Below, in pieces: positions 20,700 to 22,550 of a stretch of 22,550 bases of DNA. The stretch comes from a virus. Every line of letters starts with the position of its first letter. Within the stretch, counting starts at the first letter, position 1. Position numbers and translations under genes: made by a program. The stretch is from positions 1-22,550 of IMG/VR virus record IMGVR_UViG_3300022854_000013; one strand, written 5' to 3'. Below the pieces are notes generated by a model that was not told where the DNA came from, did no database searches, and saw nothing but the letters and a program-made list of their open reading frames with translations.

Positions 20700-20707
20700 G
20701 AGAGAAT

Positions 20708-21409
20708 ATGGCCACACAAAATGGCTGGAACAATAAAATATCAACAGGATCTGCAATAACACTTAATTGTGGAACTAACGATTTAAATATATCAAGTGAT
20801 GCGAGTGCTGGAGCAGTGAATCTTGCAACTGGAGCAGCTCCTAAAGTTGTAACTCTCGGTAGTACTAATGCCGCAAGTTCATTGGATTTACAGTATGGAA
20901 CAGCTGACTTTAGTCTGGCTTCTGCAACTGGAAATGTAATGGTTGCTCTTGATTCTGGCGAAGTTACTGAACCATTACAACCAGCTTTTTCTGCTTATTT
21001 ACCAAGCGCGGATCTTAACCAGACAGGTACAGGTACTGTTTATGATTTAGGAACTGTAACTGCATTAACTGAGATATTTGACCAAAACGCAGATTTTAAT
21101 GTAAATGGGACATTCACTGCACCAGTCACAGGAAAATATCAATTAAATACAAAAGCATTAGCAACTGGCTCTACAACTGGCTCTGCGATTGTTCATGAAA
21201 TTATAACCTCCAACAGAACGTATGCGTATGCTTTCTATAGAGCGGCTAGTAGTTTAAATCTTACTGGTACTAATTCAGTTTTAGCTGATATGGATGCGGG
21301 TGATACAGCTTATGTTAGAATTGTAACTTACGGGGATTCGGCTGATACAGTTGATATTGTTGGTACTGCAAATTCGGTTACCTCGTTTAGTGGTTGTTTA
21401 GTTTGTTAA
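20708..21409 (+). CDS. tail fibre protein with C-terminal C1q/TNF-like domain
   Basis: 233 aa. AGGAGAG precedes the ATG. Residues 1-90 are short beta repeats as in fibre 1 (TLNCGTNDLNISSDASAGAV). From about residue 92 to the end the pattern PAFSAYLPSADLN, TVYDLG, EIFDQNADFNVNGTFTAPVT, GKYQLNTKA, NRTYAYAF, LADMDAGDTAYVRIV, FSGCLV is that of the C1q/TNF-like jelly roll: 'F.a....G.Y.f...'. This fold makes trimers and is used in phages for receptor or glycan binding. The next gene follows after ten bases. I am fairly sure of the fold, not of the ligand. Confidence 0.75.
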   Translation: MATQNGWNNKISTGSAITLNCGTNDLNISSDASAGAVNLATGAAPKVVTLGSTNAASSLDLQYGTADFSLASATGNVMVALDSGEVTEPLQPAFSAYLPSADLNQTGTGTVYDLGTVTALTEIFDQNADFNVNGTFTAPVTGKYQLNTKALATGSTTGSAIVHEIITSNRTYAYAFYRAASSLNLTGTNSVLADMDAGDTAYVRIVTYGDSADTVDIVGTANSVTSFSGCLVC

Positions 21410-21419
21410 GGAAATAATT

Positions 21420-21728
21420 ATGAAAATCTCAATTAACGATTTAGAATTATTCACACTTTCAGATACACAGAAAAAAGTTATTCAAAATGATATCAATGTA
21501 GATACTTTTGATTTTGATATGAAAAGACGACTGCAATACATATTAATGCACAAATACGAGAGATGCTTTAATCGTCTAAAGATTGAATGGGATGAAAAGT
21601 TAATAGAAAATGGTGTTGGATCAGTTCCAACTGATAAAGATGCATATGCAGAATTAGTATTCACTCAGCCAAATTATAAAGATTACAAATCGCGTAAATT
21701 AGAGGCTGCTAAACAAGGAAAAATATAA
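21420..21728 (+). CDS. conserved-type small phage protein near fibre genes
   Basis: 102 aa, helical, after AAGGAAATA. It includes DTQKKVIQNDINVDTFDFDM, then LQYILMHKYERCFNRLKIEW, and EKLIENGVGSVPTDKDAYAE, LVFTQPNYKDYKSRK. The layout 'yi..hk...c...l..eW...l...g....P.d...fa.lvf.qp.Yk.r..re' occurs in small proteins of many phages close to tail-fibre genes that have no established function. The stop overlaps the start of the next fibre by one base. A fibre assembly or baseplate-side role is possible. Confidence 0.65.
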   Translation: MKISINDLELFTLSDTQKKVIQNDINVDTFDFDMKRRLQYILMHKYERCFNRLKIEWDEKLIENGVGSVPTDKDAYAELVFTQPNYKDYKSRKLEAAKQGKI

Positions 21729-22550
21729 TGAGTCTCAAAAGATCGGGTATAAATTCCTTAGCATACTGTGGTGTGGAGGCAACGCAGCCTCCACAGTTTG
21801 AGATGCATGGTCGGGCTCCGACAGCAAATGACTATATTTCATTTAATGTCGGAACTATATGGCTTGATATAAGTGGATTAAGCGATTCGCCAAAAGTATT
21901 ACCAACCAATGAGCAGATTTATATGTTGGTAAGCAAAAATAATAGAACTGCCACCTGGGTAAATATGGGTGGTGGAGACATGGAAACGCTGACTGGAGAT
22001 GCCGGTGGCGTGATTAGTCCAGATGCTAGCGATAACATTAATATCACAACAGGTTTGGCTACTCTTAATTCAGGTTCAACTGTTTATTTTAAAGGCGATT
22101 CAGGAACGAACACTATACAATTGAACGTCACTGATGCTAATAGTAACACAACTCTCGGGAGAGATTCTGGGAAATTAGGCATTGCAGGTGCTAACAATAC
22201 TTCGCTAGGATTTGCATCCTCGAATTCCTTGACCACTTCCGCAAATAACAGCTCTCTAGGCTCTAATTCGCTACAATTATTAGAATCTGGGGGAAACAAT
22301 TTAGCCGCAGGCCAGGGAGCAGGTCCTGCGATTCTAACTGGATCAAACAATATTTTTCTTGGACAAGCTGCTGGTACAGGTTATACAACTTCTGAAAGTG
22401 GTAATATTGTTATCGGAAACAGCACGTGTCTAGTTGGTGAAACAGGTGTTATTAGAATTACACATGCGAACGCTTCAAATACAGATAATATTTTTATAGG
22501 TCATAATTCTGGTAACAGTGCATATACACTTGCTACAGCTATAAGTAACG
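21728..22550 (+). CDS. tail fibre protein 2, partial (runs off the window)
   Basis: The frame opens with ATG at 21728, one base overlapping the previous stop (TAATG), with AAGGAA seven bases upstream, and is open for 274 codons to the end of the window. Residues 29-80 (RAPTANDY, GTIWLD, IYMLVS, ATWVNMG) match the N-terminal module of fibre 1. Later parts hold repeats such as GSNNIFLG, ESGNIVIGN and DNIFIGHNSGN, as in trimeric beta-roll heads of YadA-like adhesins and of many phage fibres. The C-terminal receptor-binding end lies beyond the window. Open antisense frames here follow from the repeats. Confidence 0.75.
   Translation, partial: MSLKRSGINSLAYCGVEATQPPQFEMHGRAPTANDYISFNVGTIWLDISGLSDSPKVLPTNEQIYMLVSKNNRTATWVNMGGGDMETLTGDAGGVISPDASDNINITTGLATLNSGSTVYFKGDSGTNTIQLNVTDANSNTTLGRDSGKLGIAGANNTSLGFASSNSLTTSANNSSLGSNSLQLLESGGNNLAAGQGAGPAILTGSNNIFLGQAAGTGYTTSESGNIVIGNSTCLVGETGVIRITHANASNTDNIFIGHNSGNSAYTLATAISN

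Overview
The window is the late, structural half of a tailed double-stranded DNA bacteriophage genome, most likely a short-tailed (podovirus-type) phage. The evidence is a P22-type portal, an acidic scaffold-like protein, a major capsid protein of the N4-gp56 family, tail adaptor and nozzle candidates, three consecutive candidate ejection proteins and a cluster of tail-fibre proteins. Genes are tightly packed, mostly on the + strand, with good Shine-Dalgarno sequences (AAGGAG, GGAGA), so the host is a bacterium. The DNA is AT-rich. I cannot name the host. One exported protein (12289..12840) has a look I associate with intracellular bacteria of protists such as Dependentiae, but this is a weak hint.

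Layout. 1..240: perfect direct repeats and G-rich tandem repeats, possibly a contig or genome end. 241..685: no gene in 241..557, then a terminator-like hairpin and a promoter with a 17-bp palindrome. 686..778: a 30-aa membrane microprotein. 850..4832: portal, three small or unknown proteins, and the scaffold candidate. 5090..6821: the major capsid gene, split by a 784-bp group I intron. 6835..12278: a virion protein, tail adaptor candidates, a fibre-tip-like protein and a 719-aa tail nozzle candidate. 12289..13486: an exported protein and a virion protein. 13531..16839: three ejection-protein candidates whose sizes and order recall P22 gp7, gp20 and gp16. 16852..17661: a four-gene minus-strand island led by a ribbon-helix-helix repressor. 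17786..22550: tail fibres and accessory proteins, the last one running off the window.

The most notable element is the intron. The reading frame of the capsid gene stops after exon 1 (5090..5401) and resumes at 6186. Joining the two at a U.G splice site restores the family sequence across the junction. P1, P3, P7, P8, P9 and P10 can be drawn by hand. The homing endonuclease inside the intron (LAGLIDADG type) is coded on the opposite strand, and a near-consensus promoter and Shine-Dalgarno precede it, so it should be expressed independently of capsid transcription.

The second point of interest is the minus-strand island. An RHH regulator lies between the last ejection protein and the first tail fibre, the same place where P22 carries its immI region (mnt/arc/ant). 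A direct repeat lies in the regulator's own promoter and next to the divergent fibre promoter. The island also holds a protein resembling the C-terminal part of YqaJ-type phage nucleases, a zinc-finger membrane protein, and a 31-aa membrane peptide.
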